From the NCBI RefSeq assembly GCF_050003625.1, contig NC_134398.1:21986622-22050621 (forward strand): 64,000 nucleotides of DNA. Direction: 5' to 3'. The stretch is from Haematobia irritans (taxonomy: Eukaryota; Arthropoda; Insecta; Diptera; Muscidae). Below the pieces are notes generated by a model, which made no database searches, was not told the origin of the DNA, and saw nothing but the letters and a program-made list of their open reading frames with translations. Both the position numbers and the translations under genes were made by a program. Of the stretch, positions 34,770 to 46,204 are shown piece by piece (the stretch's first letter is position 1; the number at the start of each line of letters is the position of its first letter).

Positions 34770-35875
34770 CATTAGAAATTGTCTAATATATGTTGTCCTC
34801 TTGGAAGAGAGTTTTGTCTTGTTTCTTGAATATAATGTTGTTTTTGGAAGGGGAACATGAAAGATATCCCTCCATATTAGTTGTATTGTGCTCAAAAACG
34901 AACGTGTCCATCCAATTTGGAACCATCCGTGGAAATCTATGTAACATTTATTTATCGGGGTCTGTGCACATTTCCTCACACCGTCTACCAGACAACAACA
35001 AAATCAGGATTAGTCTCCAATTTACCATATTGTCGTTTTGCACGAGTACCGTGAGTACTGTGGCATTTTTTCAACCTTAAAAGAAAACTACGAGATATTT
35101 TGCACTCTGTATAATATCTCTAGATGGGAGTTTTCCCCTGACTGTTAATGTCACATTATCTGCCATGCCACCTTTTTAGGGGTTTATTTTTCTAAGAAAA
35201 TCAGGAGCTTTCAATAAAGCTGACTAGTTCATGCAATACGGTCTCAGTAGACCTGTCCTTCGAGAGAAATCTTGAATCAATGCTAGTTCTACAATAATTA
35301 TTTATCAGCCTCTCCAGAGTCATAAAAAGGCATGAGGATAAGGTCGGAAATCCTTCACACCCGAGCGAAATGATTTTCCTGCATTAAGGTGAGTATTAAG
35401 TTCGAGTTTAGCCGCTAAAAACGCCATTTTTTCACGATTACTTTTCTTTAATAATCCATTTTAAGGAATACAAACTTTGTGAAAATTTGCTTTGGGCTTT
35501 TCCCCATCAAGTTGTAATAAAATTTGCAACAGATACGTATAATTTCATGCATTTTCTTACTGATTTAGTTTTCACTTTAGCGATTTTAGCGGCTAAACTC
35601 GAACTTAATACTCACCTTTAGGGATGAAAATACTTTTGTCTCTTTCCACCTTCCTGAAATATATGCCAAGTTGATACAGCCTTTATATCGCCAACAGGCA
35701 TGGGATTATTTTATCAGTCACTGCCTGAGTAATTTCATCAGGTCCCGGAAATTTAAACAGTTCAAAACTATTGATAGCCCACTTTATTCTTTAATCCATG
35801 AAAATTTCACCGGTATGAAAGGGCCAGTTCAGCCGTCTGATTTTCAGGAGCGGAATTAGCGGATGCTAATACCTT
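34770..35875 (-). pseudogene. LINE remnant: reverse transcriptase to RNase H, frameshifted
   Basis: Read on the minus strand, downward from 35875. Near 35840-35640 there is FKFPGPDEITQ followed by a LYQLG … FIP stretch (RT core start of I/LOA/R1-type LINEs). Near 35370-35220 there is KDFRPY … (frame changes) … STETVLHEL-like sequence. Near 34933-34908 is STDGSKLDGHV, the RNase H catalytic-Asp motif. Several frameshifts and stops mean it is dead. A MITE (35387-35617) splits the RT. Assignment rests on motif order, not on an open frame. Confidence 0.7.
35384..35620. mobile_element. 231-bp MITE, PIF/Harbinger-like, TTA target duplication
   Basis: The element 35387-35617 starts AGGTGAGTATTAAGTTCGAG and ends with its inverse; the terminal inverted repeat spans about 34 bp (to GCCGCTAAAA). 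It is flanked by TTA on both sides (35384-35386, 35618-35620). A 3-bp TWA duplication and the small size fit a non-autonomous PIF/Harbinger element. It sits inside the dead LINE RT, so it is younger than that LINE. Confidence 0.88.
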
Positions 35876-35979
35876 TCCATAGTCTGGAAGCCTACTACAA
35901 TAATCAGTCTAGGAGTTGTGGTGAGTCCATCTCAGTTCTCGCTTATCCTGTTAAAGATCTTCCTGTAGGATTACCTCAT

Positions 35980-36800
35980 ATTAGGTTAAGTTAACGTGGC
36001 AGCTCCCTTGGACTATTCGGTCCATTGTAATACCACATTAAGTAAACATATTTATTACACATAGGCTCTTCCAGCTTTTACCTTTGAACTCACCCGGTTA
36101 TTTTTTGCTGTTTATCCCCGCTGATTGTTCCAAAAAAACATTAGCAGACTGCATAAGTTTACATTTTGCAGATACACCAGTAATCTAAAGCTATATTCCT
36201 CAAAATACACAAAATGCAGGACACTATCACAAGAGGTGTTTTATTGATTACTTTTTCCTCCGAATCATGACAGCTCATGCAGTAGTCATTATATTTCTCG
36301 CCAATACTTTTTGCAAACCCGTTATAGTTGATATCAGTCATCTTGAGACCATTAGCTTATCTAGTGTGCGATTTAAGTTTAAATGGTGCCATATTTGCTT
36401 GGTGTCGTTGCAACACTTGCAATTCTCCCCATCGGCAATTCGCCCCGTCAAAAAAAAAATTCTCATGCACTATGAGCTTGCAGGTAGCCAGAGACATACC
36501 AACAGATTCTAGTTCCTCTGAAATATATTCCCTGGTATGTTCCTTTGGCCAGGAACCCATATTAGGTGAATATTGTACTGCTCAGCCATTTCATTGAGAG
36601 ATTTTCGGCAGTCTATGGCCGTTTTCGTATTAAGGAACACAGAGTACAAGTACTTTATTCCAGGTTGACTCATATTACTTAAGTGCGTAGACCACCATGT
36701 CGATTTTTCCCCTTCGATGTTGTTCGATATCCAATAGAGTACCCACAGATGTCTCTCCGGTATCATCATATTGACCTAGTCCCTATACTAGTTCCAAAAA
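35980..36800 (-). pseudogene. Second LINE 3' end: RNase H, knuckle, 3' UTR and tail
   Basis: Minus strand, downward. Residues near 36700-36540 include TAIDCRKSLNEMAEQYN then HLIWVPGQRNIPGN (RNase H C-terminal part; the usual motif has GHR, here GQR). Next come ELESVGMSLATCKL and, near 36290-36240, KYNDYCMSCHDSEEK (knuckle), then a 3' UTR ending at 35980 in CCTAA. The UTR aligns with the one at 32603-32737, including the SINE-shared tail (GTGGTATTACAATGGACCGA). Frameshifts occur, notably after the knuckle. It is a pseudogene of the same LINE family. Confidence 0.8.
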
Positions 36801-38247
36801 GCTTTCCTCACATTCGATGGAACTATGGTCTTAGAAGTACGAACAGCCAGCTTGAAACTGAAGTGACCATCCGATGTTTTAATGAAACCAAGAGCAGAGT
36901 TAGTGGATGCTAATATCTGTCATAGTCTGAAAGCCTCGAATGTGTTGTAAATACTACCGCAATATTTATGCTGAGTTTCTCAGTTCTCGTTTATATCCTC
37001 TCAGATTCATTTTGCAAGTGTCTCAGTCTTCTGGAGCTCAGGTGGATATTGCCCTGTTAAATACCTAACTGCAGGATTTCCTCATATTGCCTATTTCCGT
37101 AGATCACCATAGTAGTCGAGTTTCCCCTGGCTTTCCTGTAGGGCTTACAGCTTTCAGTGAGACCTTGATGGCTTTTGTAATCCACTCGACCGTGTGTTCG
37201 ATATCCTCCATGTGCAGTACTCATAGTTGTATCTGATCTTTTCGGTATCATTATATTGAAAGAATATAAATGTTTCAATAACCTTTCCTCACATTCGATG
37301 GAACTATGGTGTTAGAAGTAAGAACAGCCAGCTTTAAAACTGATATAGAAATGATCGGAAATGGCCCTCCAGTGATTTTGTGACACCTAGAGCGGAGTTA
37401 GTAGATGCTAATACCTTTCGTAGTCTGGAAGCCATGGACGTGTTTTAAATATTACTACATTAATTAGCTGAAGAGTTGTGATGGGCCTTCTTGTAAGCGT
37501 CCCAGTTCTGTGGAGCTCTGGTGGACATTGCCCTCCATTACTGCAGGATTTCCTCGAATTACTTAACTCCTTAACACCGTGGTGTTTGCATTTTTCCCTA
37601 GGACATGCAGCTTTCAGTGAGATGTTCAAAAGATTTTGTTCGATATCCCAGAGAGAACTCACAGATGTCTCTAGTCCTTCCGGTATCCATCATATTGAAT
37701 GAATCTCCGTAGTAGTTCTAATAACCATTTTTCATCCATTCGGTGGAACTAGGGTCTTAGGAGCAGTCAGCTTGAAACTGAAATGGCCCTGCGTTGTTTT
37801 AATGAAATCAGGAGAAGAGTTAGTGAATGCTCACACGCAGAGAAGGAATATGATCACCTCAAACATGTTTCAAGAGCAAAATGTTATTTTTGTATGGTAA
37901 CATGTTTGTCACTAAAATGTTATTTTCTCGTCAAATGTAACCTGCTTGCCGAAATCAGATAGATGATTTCCGAGAAAATAACATGGTTGCGAAAACCATG
38001 TTACATGGTCACCACCCAAAAATAACATTTTGCTCTTAAAACATGTTTGAGGTCATCATATTCCTTCTCTGTGTGCAGTCCTTTCTTAGTCTTTTAGCCT
38101 AAGCAAGTTTTCGATACTACCACAATAATCAGTCCATGGATTATGCTGAGTCCACCTCAATTTTTACTTATATCCTCTCAGATTAATATTGTAATCTTCT
38201 AAGTCTTCCGGAGCTCTGGTGGAACTATTAAAGAGTTTACTGCAGGT
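36801..38247 (-). repeat. Tandem LINE-derived segments (pre-RT linker), three copies
   Basis: Minus-strand words such as ILASTNSALGFIKTSDGHFS (36920-36860) resemble the linker between endonuclease and RT in LINEs. The corresponding DNA recurs near 36808-36930, 37287-37420 and 37732-37840, spaced about 480 and 445 bp apart, each followed by similar GTTAGTGGATGCTAAT and CTCTGGTGGA words. The whole looks like internally duplicated LINE sequence. No frame is open for long. A MITE lies in the third copy. Confidence 0.55.
37832..38075. mobile_element. 244-bp MITE with about 59-bp terminal inverted repeats
   Basis: The left end CACACGCAGAGAAGGAATAT and the right end (its inverse, ending CCTTCTCTGTGTG) continue as a nearly perfect inverted repeat to TGTTATTTTTG. 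The interior again alternates ATGTTATTTTCTCG and its inverse, so most of the element can fold. It interrupts the third LINE-derived segment. I could not see a clear target duplication; the superfamily is unassigned. Confidence 0.85.
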
Positions 38248-38535
38248 GCCACCGTGGTGCAATGGTTAGCGCCCGCCTTGCAACAAAAAGTTTTTCAGCG
38301 GGGATTACCCCACCTCAGTAATGCTGGTGACATTTCTGAGGGTTTCAAAGCTTCTCTAAGTGGTTTCACTGCAATATGGAACGCCACTAGGACTCAGCTA
38401 TAACAAGGAGGTCCCTTGTCATTGAGCTTAACATGGAATCGGACAGCACTCAGTGATAAGAGAGAAGTTCACCAATGTGGTATCACAATGGACTGAATAG
38501 TCTAAGTGAGCCTGATACATCGGGCTGCCACCTAA
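38248..38535 (+). mobile_element. SINE with deletion of the B-box region
   Basis: It starts GCCACCGTGGTGCAATGGTT and then jumps from GCCCGCCTTGC to AACAAAAAGTTTTTCAGCG, which removes the B box and the region around it (about 45 bases). The body and 3' tail (GGGCTGCCACCTAA) are present. It lies in the LINE-derived segment. Loss of the B box should silence pol III transcription. Confidence 0.85.
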
Positions 38536-38984
38536 ACTACTGCACCACAATGGCGGTCGAATTTTTCTCTTTGGCTTTACTTTACAGCTTTCAGTGAGAT
38601 GTTGAAGGCTTTGGAAATCCACTCCATCGCTTGTTTGATATCATAGTTGCCTCTTGTTATACCCTCCATCATAGGATGGGGGTATATTAACTTTGTCATT
38701 CCGTTTGTAACACATCGAAATATTGCTCTAAGACCCCATAAAGTATATATATTCTGGGTCGTGGTGAAATTCTGAGTCGATCTAAGCATGTCCGTCCGTC
38801 CGTTCGTCCGTCTGTTGAAATCACGCTATCTTCCGAACGAAACAAGCTATCGACTTGAAACTGGGCACAAGTAATTGTTATCGATGTAGGTCGGATGGTA
38901 TTGAAAATGGGCCATATCGGTCCACTTTTACGTATAGCCCCCATATAAAGGGACCCTCAGATTTGGCTTGTGGAGCCTCTAACA

Positions 38985-39980
38985 GAAGCATATTTCATCC
39001 GATCCGGCTGAAATTTGGTATATGGTGTTGGTATATGGTCTCTAACAACCATGCAAAAATTGGTCCACATCGGTCCATAATTATATATAGCCCCCATAAA
39101 AACCGATCCCCAGATTTGGCTTGCGGAGCCTAAAATAGAAGCAAATTTCATCCGATCGGGCTGAAATTTGGTACATGGTGTTGGTATATGGTCTCTAACA
39201 ACCATGCAAAAATTGGTTCACATCGGTCTATAATTATATATAGCCCCCTTATAAACCGATCCCCAGATTTGGCTTGCGGAGCCTCAAAGAGAAGAAAATT
39301 TCATCCGATCCGGCTGAAACTTGGTACATGATGTTGGTATATGGTCTCTAACAACCATGAAAAAATTGGTCCATATCGGTCCTTAATTATATATAGCCCC
39401 CATATAAACCGATCCCCAGATTTGGCTTGTGGAGCCTCTAAGAGAAGCATATTTCATCCGATCCGGCTGAAATTTGGTACATGGTGTTGGTATATGGTCT
39501 CTAACAATCATGTAAAAATTGGTCCACATCGGTCCATAATTATATATAGCCCTACATAAACCGATCCCCCGAATTGGCTTGCGGAGCCTCAAAGAGAAGC
39601 AAATTTCATCCGATCCGCCTGAAATTTGGTACATGATATTGGTATGTGGTCTCTAACAACCATGCAAAAATTGGTCCACATCGGTTCATAATTATATATA
39701 GCCCCCATATTAACCGATCCCCAGATTTGGCTTGCGAAGTCTCCAAGAGAAGCAAATTTCATCCAATCCGGTTGTAATTTGGAACATGGTGTTAGTATAT
39801 GATCTTTAACAACCGTGCCAGAATTGGTCCATATCGGTCCATAATTATATATAGCCCCCATATAAAACATTCTCCAGATTTGACCTCCGGAGCCTCTTGG
39901 AGGAGCAAAATTCATCCGATCCGGTTCAAATTAGGCACGTGGTGTTAGTATATGGTCGCTAAGAACCATACCAAAATTGG
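38985..39980. repeat. 153-bp tandem repeat inside the Helentron-like element
   Basis: The word GTATATGGTCTCTAACAACC recurs at about 39031, 39184, 39338, 39490, 39643 and 39796, a period of 152-154 bp. Each unit carries GGTCCATATCGGTCC, ATAATTATATATAGCCCCCA and GCTTGCGGAGCCTC words. Because 153 is three times 51, both strands give long repetitive ORFs; I treat these as non-coding. Confidence 0.9.
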
Positions 39981-40049
39981 TCCAATCACACAAAAATTGG
40001 TCCATATGGGTTCATAATCATGGTTGCCACTAGAGCCAAAAATAATCTA

Positions 40050-40545
40050 CCAAAATTTTATTTCTATAGAAAATTTTGTCAAAATTTTATTTCTATAGAA
40101 AATTTTGTCAAAATTTTATTTCTAGAGAAAATTTTGTTAAAATTTTATTCGGTTCATAATAAAATTTTCATCATTGTCAAAATTTTATTTCTATAGAAAA
40201 TTTTGTCAAAATTTTATTTCTATAGAAAATTTTGTTCAAATTTTATTCGGTTCATAATCATGGTTGCCACTCGAGCCAAAAATAATCTACCAAGATTTTA
40301 TTTCTATAGAAAATTTTGTCAAAAATTTATTTCTATAGAAAATTTTGTTAAAATTTTATTGCTGTAGAAATTTTTGTCAAAATTTTCTTTCTATAGAAAA
40401 TTTTGTCAAAATTTTTATTTCTATAGAAAATTTTGTCAAAATTTTTATTTCTATAGAAAATTTTTGTGAAAATTTTATTTCTATAGAAAATTTTGTTAAC
40501 ATTTTATTTCTGTAGAAAATTTTGTCAAAATTGTATGTCTACTTT
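40050..40545 (-). repeat. 29-bp array within the Helentron-like element
   Basis: About 15 minus-orientation units between the boundary word and the element tail. The boundary itself (TTCATAATCATGGTTGCCAC and on) is duplicated at 40014 and 40255, which splits the array into two blocks and shows that boundary plus array can duplicate together. Confidence 0.88.
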
Positions 40546-40788
40546 GTCAAACTGAATTATATACGTATTGGATCGATCTTTTTTGATTTAATATATACCA
40601 CGTATGGACTTACATACAATTTAGAAGATGGTGTTAGGAGGTTTTAAGATACCTTGCCATCGGCAAGCGTTACCGCAACTTAAGTAATTCAATTGTGGAT
40701 GGCAGTGTTTAGATGAAGTTTCTACGCAATCCATGATGGAGGGTACATAAGCTTCGGCCTGGCCGAACTTACGGCCGTATATACTTGT

Positions 40789-41685
40789 CTTTCCATTATC
40801 ATATTGAATGATGATAATGGAACCTGTACTGATTCCATTCAGTTTAATTCACAAATTTCATAGATTCGTATTCTAAATTTAAATAAAAAATATAAATCCA
40901 TTTTTTGAACTATTTTTTACAATTTCTTTTTTTTTTTTAAGAAAGTTGTCCTTAATAATTTGTCCAGGTTTCATAATCTTTCATATTAGATCAATATTGT
41001 TTTTCAGTGTTCATTGTTCCAATGAAATAGTTAATATCTTTTCTGTGCAGAATCTTAAACGATGGCTTAACTTTCATAACCTATGATACAATGTTTAATG
41101 ACCATTTTTCTTATTTCGTTTTTATTTCCCATGCTTATATCATCATGTACATAGTTTTATGCTTTATTGTAATTCTCTTATCTTAAAAGCATTTTATTAT
41201 TTTTTAAGATTAATTTTCATGATAACCCACATAGCCTAACAGACAATTTTTGGCCAATGCTTTCTTTTCGCGATATTTATTGCAGCCTAGAGGCATATAG
41301 AGAACCCTCAAGTTTTATGGAAGGTCATGATATTACATGAAAGTTTTATATCTCAATTTTCTACTTCTTATGTTTTCTTGATTGTATTTAACTGTATTTG
41401 CATTTGTAGTTTATATCGGTTTTGTGGGCATTTGGGGTTTCAATGGCTTTAAGCCATTTCTTTTTCTCACATAAAGGCGATATATACAAATATGTTGCAT
41501 ACATTCCAAGATAATGTCATTCCTAAATTGAGATGTAAATTTTCGAAAGAATTGTTATTTAATATGGTTAAAAATATTTGATGATCATATAAATTTGAAC
41601 AACAACTTAGTGAATGGAAAAATGTCTGATTCATTGTAGTTATCAATTTAAAATAAATAAATTTTCTTATAGATTTATATAGTTA
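40789..41685. other. Unique AT-rich DNA, no gene recognised
   Basis: Non-repetitive and AT-rich with stops in all frames. A short inverted match (TTCCATTATCATATTGAA / GATGATAATGGAA) follows the Helentron-like tail at 40790-40825. Nothing else is supported. Confidence 0.5.
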
Positions 41686-41689
41686 AAAT

Positions 41690-42005
41690 TATTGTTATAG
41701 AAATACAATTTTGGTACAAATATAATGTTGTCAAAAATTTAATTCTATACAAAATGTTGCCAAATGTTTATTTCTATAGAAAATTTTGTCAAAATTTTAT
41801 CTCTTATTATTTTTTATTTTTATTCAAAATTTAATTTCTATAGAAAATTTTGTTAAAATTTTATATCTATAGAAAATTTTGTCAAAATTTTATTTCTATA
41901 GAAAATTTTGTCACCATTTTATTTCTATAGAAAATTTTGTCAAAATGTTATTTCTATAGAAAATGTTGTCAAAATTTTATTTCTATAAAAAATCTTATCA
42001 AAATT
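41690..42005 (-). repeat. 29-bp satellite, minus block before an inversion point
   Basis: About ten minus-orientation units ending near 42005, where orientation flips within one unit (CAAAATTTTGTTTCAATAGA, then AATTAAATTTTGATAAAATT). Confidence 0.85.
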
Positions 42006-45000
42006 TTGTTTCAATAGAAATTAAATTTTGATAAAATTTTCTATAGAAATAAAATTTTAACATAATTTTATATAGAAACAAAATTTTGACAAAATTTTCT
42101 ATAGAAATAAAATTTTGACAAAATTTTCTATAGAAATAAAATGGTGCAAAATTTTCTATAGAAATAAAATTTTGACAAAATTTTCTATAGAAATAAAATT
42201 TTAACAAAATTTTCTATAGAAATAAATTTTTTCTATAGAAATAAGGGCAACATTTTGTATAGAATTAAATTTTTGACAATATTTTCTACAGAAATAATTT
42301 TTTTATAAAAATAAAATTTTGACAAAATTTTCTATAGAAATAAAAGTTTGTTTCAATTTTCAAACAAAAATACAATTTTGGCAAAATTTTCTATAGAAAT
42401 AAAATTTTGACAAAATTGTCTATAGCAATACATCCATAAAAATAAAATTTTCTATAGAAATGACAATTTGATAAAATTTTCTATACAAATAACACTTTAA
42501 CAAAATTTTCTATAGAAATAAAATTTTTACAAAATTTTCTATAGAAATACAATTTTGACAAACGTTTCAATAGAAATTAAATTTTGATAAAATTTTTTAT
42601 AGAAATAAAATTTTGACATAATTTTCTATAAAAACAATATGTTGACATACTTTTCTATATTTTTTTTTTCTAATGAAATAAAATTGTGACAAAATTTTTA
42701 TAGAAATAAAATTTTCATAAAAATTTCTATCAAAATAAAATGTTGACATTCTTTTCCATAGAAATAAAATGTTGACAAAATTTTCTATAGAAATAAAATT
42801 TTCTATAGAAATAAAAATTTCTATAGAAATAAAATTTTCTATAGAAATAAAATTTTCTATAGAAATAAAATTTTGACAAAATTTTCTATAGAAATAAAAT
42901 ATTGATAAAACTTTCTATAAAAATAAAATTTTGACAAAAATTTCTGTAAAAATAAAATTTTTTTATAGAAATAAAATTTGATAAAATTTTCTATAGAAAT
43001 AAAATGTTGACAAAATTTTCTATAGAAATAAAATATTGACAAAATTTTCTATAGAAATAAGATTTTTATCAAAATTTTCTATAGAAATAAAATATTGACG
43101 AAATTTTCTATAAAAATAAAAATTTGACAAAAATTTCCGTAAAAATAAAAAATAAAATTTGACAAAATTTTCTATAGAAATAAAATGTTGACAAAATTTT
43201 CTATAGAAATAAAATTTGGACAAAATTTTGTATAGAAACAAAATTTTCTATAGAAAAAGAGTTTAGACAGTTTTTTCTGTAAAAATACGATTTTAACAAA
43301 ATTTTCTATAGAAATAAAATTTTATTCTGATTATTAATTTTGTTCGGCTTGAGGTCATAGATTATTGATTTGTTGTAATATTTATTTCCAATATTTCGGT
43401 TAGTGCCACTAACCATCTTCTGGGATTTTGTATGTGAGTTCGTGTGATGCTGCTCGTTCTGCAAGTCACCGTAAAAAATTTTTATAGAAATAAAATTTTG
43501 ACAAAATTTTCTATAGAAATAAAATTTTAACAAAATTTTATACAGAAAAAAAAATTTGAATAAAAATTTTCTATAGAGATAACATTTTTACAAAATTTTC
43601 TATAGAAATAAACTTTTGCCAACATTTGGTATAGAATTAAATTTTCTATAGAAATAAAATTTTTATAAAAATAAATATTTGACAAAATCTTCTATAGAAA
43701 TAAAAGTTTGACAAAGTTTTCAAAGGAAATACAATTTTGACAAAATTTTCTATGGAAATAAAATTTTGATAAAATTTTCTATAGAACTAAAATGTTGAAA
43801 AAATTTTTATAGAAGTAAATTTTTGACAAAATTGTCTATAGCAATACATCCATAAAAATAAAATTTTCTATAGGAAGAAAATGGTGACAAAATTTTCTAT
43901 AGAAATAAAATTTTTTATAGAAATACAATTTTGACATAATTTTCTATAAAAATAAAATGTTGACATACTTTTCTATAAAAAAATTTTTTCTATAGAAATA
44001 AAATGTTTGCAAAATTTTCTATAGAAAAATTTTTTCTTTAGTTTTATTTGACACAATTTTCTATAGAAATAAAATATAGACAAAAGTTTCTATAGAAATA
44101 AAATGTTGACAAAATTGTCTATAGCAATACATCCATAAAAATAAAATTTACTATAGAAATAACATTTTGACAAAATTTTCTGTAGAAATAAGTTTTTTAC
44201 AAAATTTTCTATAGAAATAAAATTTTGACATAATTTTCTATAAAAATAAAATGTTGACATACTTTTCTATAAAAAAATTCTAAGAAATAAAATTTTGACA
44301 AAATTTTTATAGAAATAAAATTTTAATAAACATTTTTATCAAAATAAAATGTTGTTATTCTTTTCTATAGAAATAAAATTTTGGCAAAATTTTCTATAGA
44401 AACAAAATTTTCTATAGAAATAACATTTTTATCAAAATTTTCTATAGAAATAAAATATAGACAAAATTGTCTATAAAAAAAAATATTGACAACATTTTCT
44501 ACAGAAATAAAATTTTGACAAAATTTTCTATAGAACTAAATTTTTGACGAAATTTTCTATAGTAATAACATTTTGGCAAAATACTCTATAGAAATAAAAT
44601 TTTGAAAAAAAATTCTATAGAAATACAATTTTGACAAAATTTTTTACAGAAATAAAATTTTGACATCATTTTCGATAGAAATAAATTTTTGACAAAATTT
44701 TCAATAGAAATAAAATTTTGACAAAATGTTCTATAGAAATAAAGTTTTGTCAACATTTCCTATAGAAATAAAATTTTAACAAAATTTTCAATAGAAATAA
44801 AATTTAGACAAAATTTTCTATAGAAATACAATATTGGCAAAATTTTCTATAAAAATAAAATTTTGACAAAATTTTCTATAAAAATAAAATTTTGACAAAA
44901 ATTTCTGTAAAAATAAAATTTTGACAAAATGTTCTATAGAAATAAAGTTTTGTCAACATTTTCTATAGAAATAAAATTTTAACAAAATTTTCTATAGAAA

Positions 45001-46196
45001 TAAAATGTTGACAAAATTTTCTATAGAAATAAAATATATACAAAAGTTTCTATAGAAATAAAATGTTGACAAAAAAATACATCCATAAATATAAAATTTT
45101 CTATAGAAATTTTCTTAAAAATAACATTTTGACAAAATTTTTTATAGAAATAAATTTGTTACAAAATTTTCTATAGAAATAAAATGTTGACATAATTTTC
45201 TATAAAAATAAAATGTTGAAATACTTTTCTATAAAAAAATTCTAAGAAGTAAAATTTTGACAAAATTTTTATAGAAATAAAATTTTAATAAAAATTTCTA
45301 TAAAAAATAAATTTTGTTATTCTTTTCTATAGAAATAAACTTTTGGCAAAATTTTCTATAGAAACAAAATTTTCTTTAGTTTTATTTGACAAAATTTTCT
45401 ATAGAAATAATATTTTTATCAAAATGTTCTATAGAAATAAAATATAGACAAAATTGTCTATAAAAAAATATATTTACAAAATTTTCTACAGAAATAAAAT
45501 TTTGACAAAATTTTCTATAGAACTAAATTTTTGACAAAATTTTCTATAGTAATAACATTTTGGCAAAATACTCTATAGAAATAAAATTTTGACAAAAATT
45601 TCTATAGAAATACAATTTTGACAAAATTTTTTACAGAAATAAAATTTTGACATCATTTTCTATAGAAATAAATTTTTGACAAAATTTTCAATAGAAATAA
45701 AATGTTGACAAAATTTTCTATAGAAATACAATATTGACAAAATTTTCTATAAAAATAAAATTTTGACAAAAATTTCTGTAAAAATAAAATTTTGACAAAA
45801 TGTTCTATAGAAATAAAGTTTTGACAACATTTTCTATAGAAATAAAATTTTAACAAAATTTTCTATAGAAATAAAATGTTGACAAAATTTTCTATAGAAA
45901 TAAAATTTTAACAAAATTTTCTATAGAAATAAAATGTTGACAAAATTTTCTATAGAAATAAAATTTTCTTTAAATAAAATTTTGACAAAATTTTCTATAG
46001 AAATAAATTTTTCTATGTAAATAAAATTTGGACAAAATTTTCTATATAAACAAAATTTTGACAAAATTTTCTATAGAAAAAGAGTTTAGACAATTTTTTC
46101 TAAAGAAAAAATACAATTTTGACAAAAGTTTCTATAGAAATAAAATGTAAAAAAAAACCTATAGAAATAAAATTTTGACAAAATTTTCTAGTAAGT
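42006..46196 (+). repeat. 29-bp satellite array 7, plus orientation
   Basis: About 140 diverged units. Marker variants (ACATCCATAAAAATAAAATTT; TTCTAAGAAATAAAATTTTG; TGTTATTCTTTTCTATAG) recur about 0.96 kb apart (for example 44350 and 45313), so a block of nearly 1 kb was duplicated. It is interrupted by a Penelope-type fragment at 43321-43475. Beyond the array, at about 46199-46222, a piece of the Helentron head appears inverted (CCCATCCTATGATG). Confidence 0.92.
43321..43475 (-). mobile_element. Orphan Penelope pseudo-LTR fragment with hammerhead-like motif
   Basis: A 155-bp non-satellite island. Minus-strand reading gives CCCAGAAGATGGTTAGTGGC, then ACTAACCGAAATATTGG: a CUGANGA-like box (CAGAAGA, one change), stem GGTTAGTG/CTAACC and GAAA, in the hammerhead order. 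The layout matches the pseudo-LTRs at 24-28 kb, but the sequence belongs to a different family. No coding part remains. Confidence 0.5.
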
Positions 46197-46204
46197 TATA
46201 CCAC

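Larger units (their letters stand above)
38657..40788 (+). mobile_element. Helentron/DINE-1-like element, most complete copy
   Basis: Order: head TTATACCCTCCATCATAGG and a conserved ~250-bp leader (ACACATCGAAATATTGCTCT, GTCCGTCCGTCCG, TATCGACTTGAAACT); a run of about six 153-bp tandem units (38985-39980); the boundary words GGTTGCCACTAGAGCC / TCTACCAAAATTTT; a short 29-bp array; and a conserved tail with ATGATGGAGGGTACATAAG, the hairpin TTCGGCCTGGCCGAA and a GTATATACTTGT end. Head ACCCTCCA(C/T)CAT and tail ATG(A/G)TGGAGGGT are subterminal inverted repeats. Internal tandem repeats, subterminal inverted repeats and a 3' hairpin are DINE-1/Helentron features. No protein is encoded. The class is an inference. 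Confidence 0.65.
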
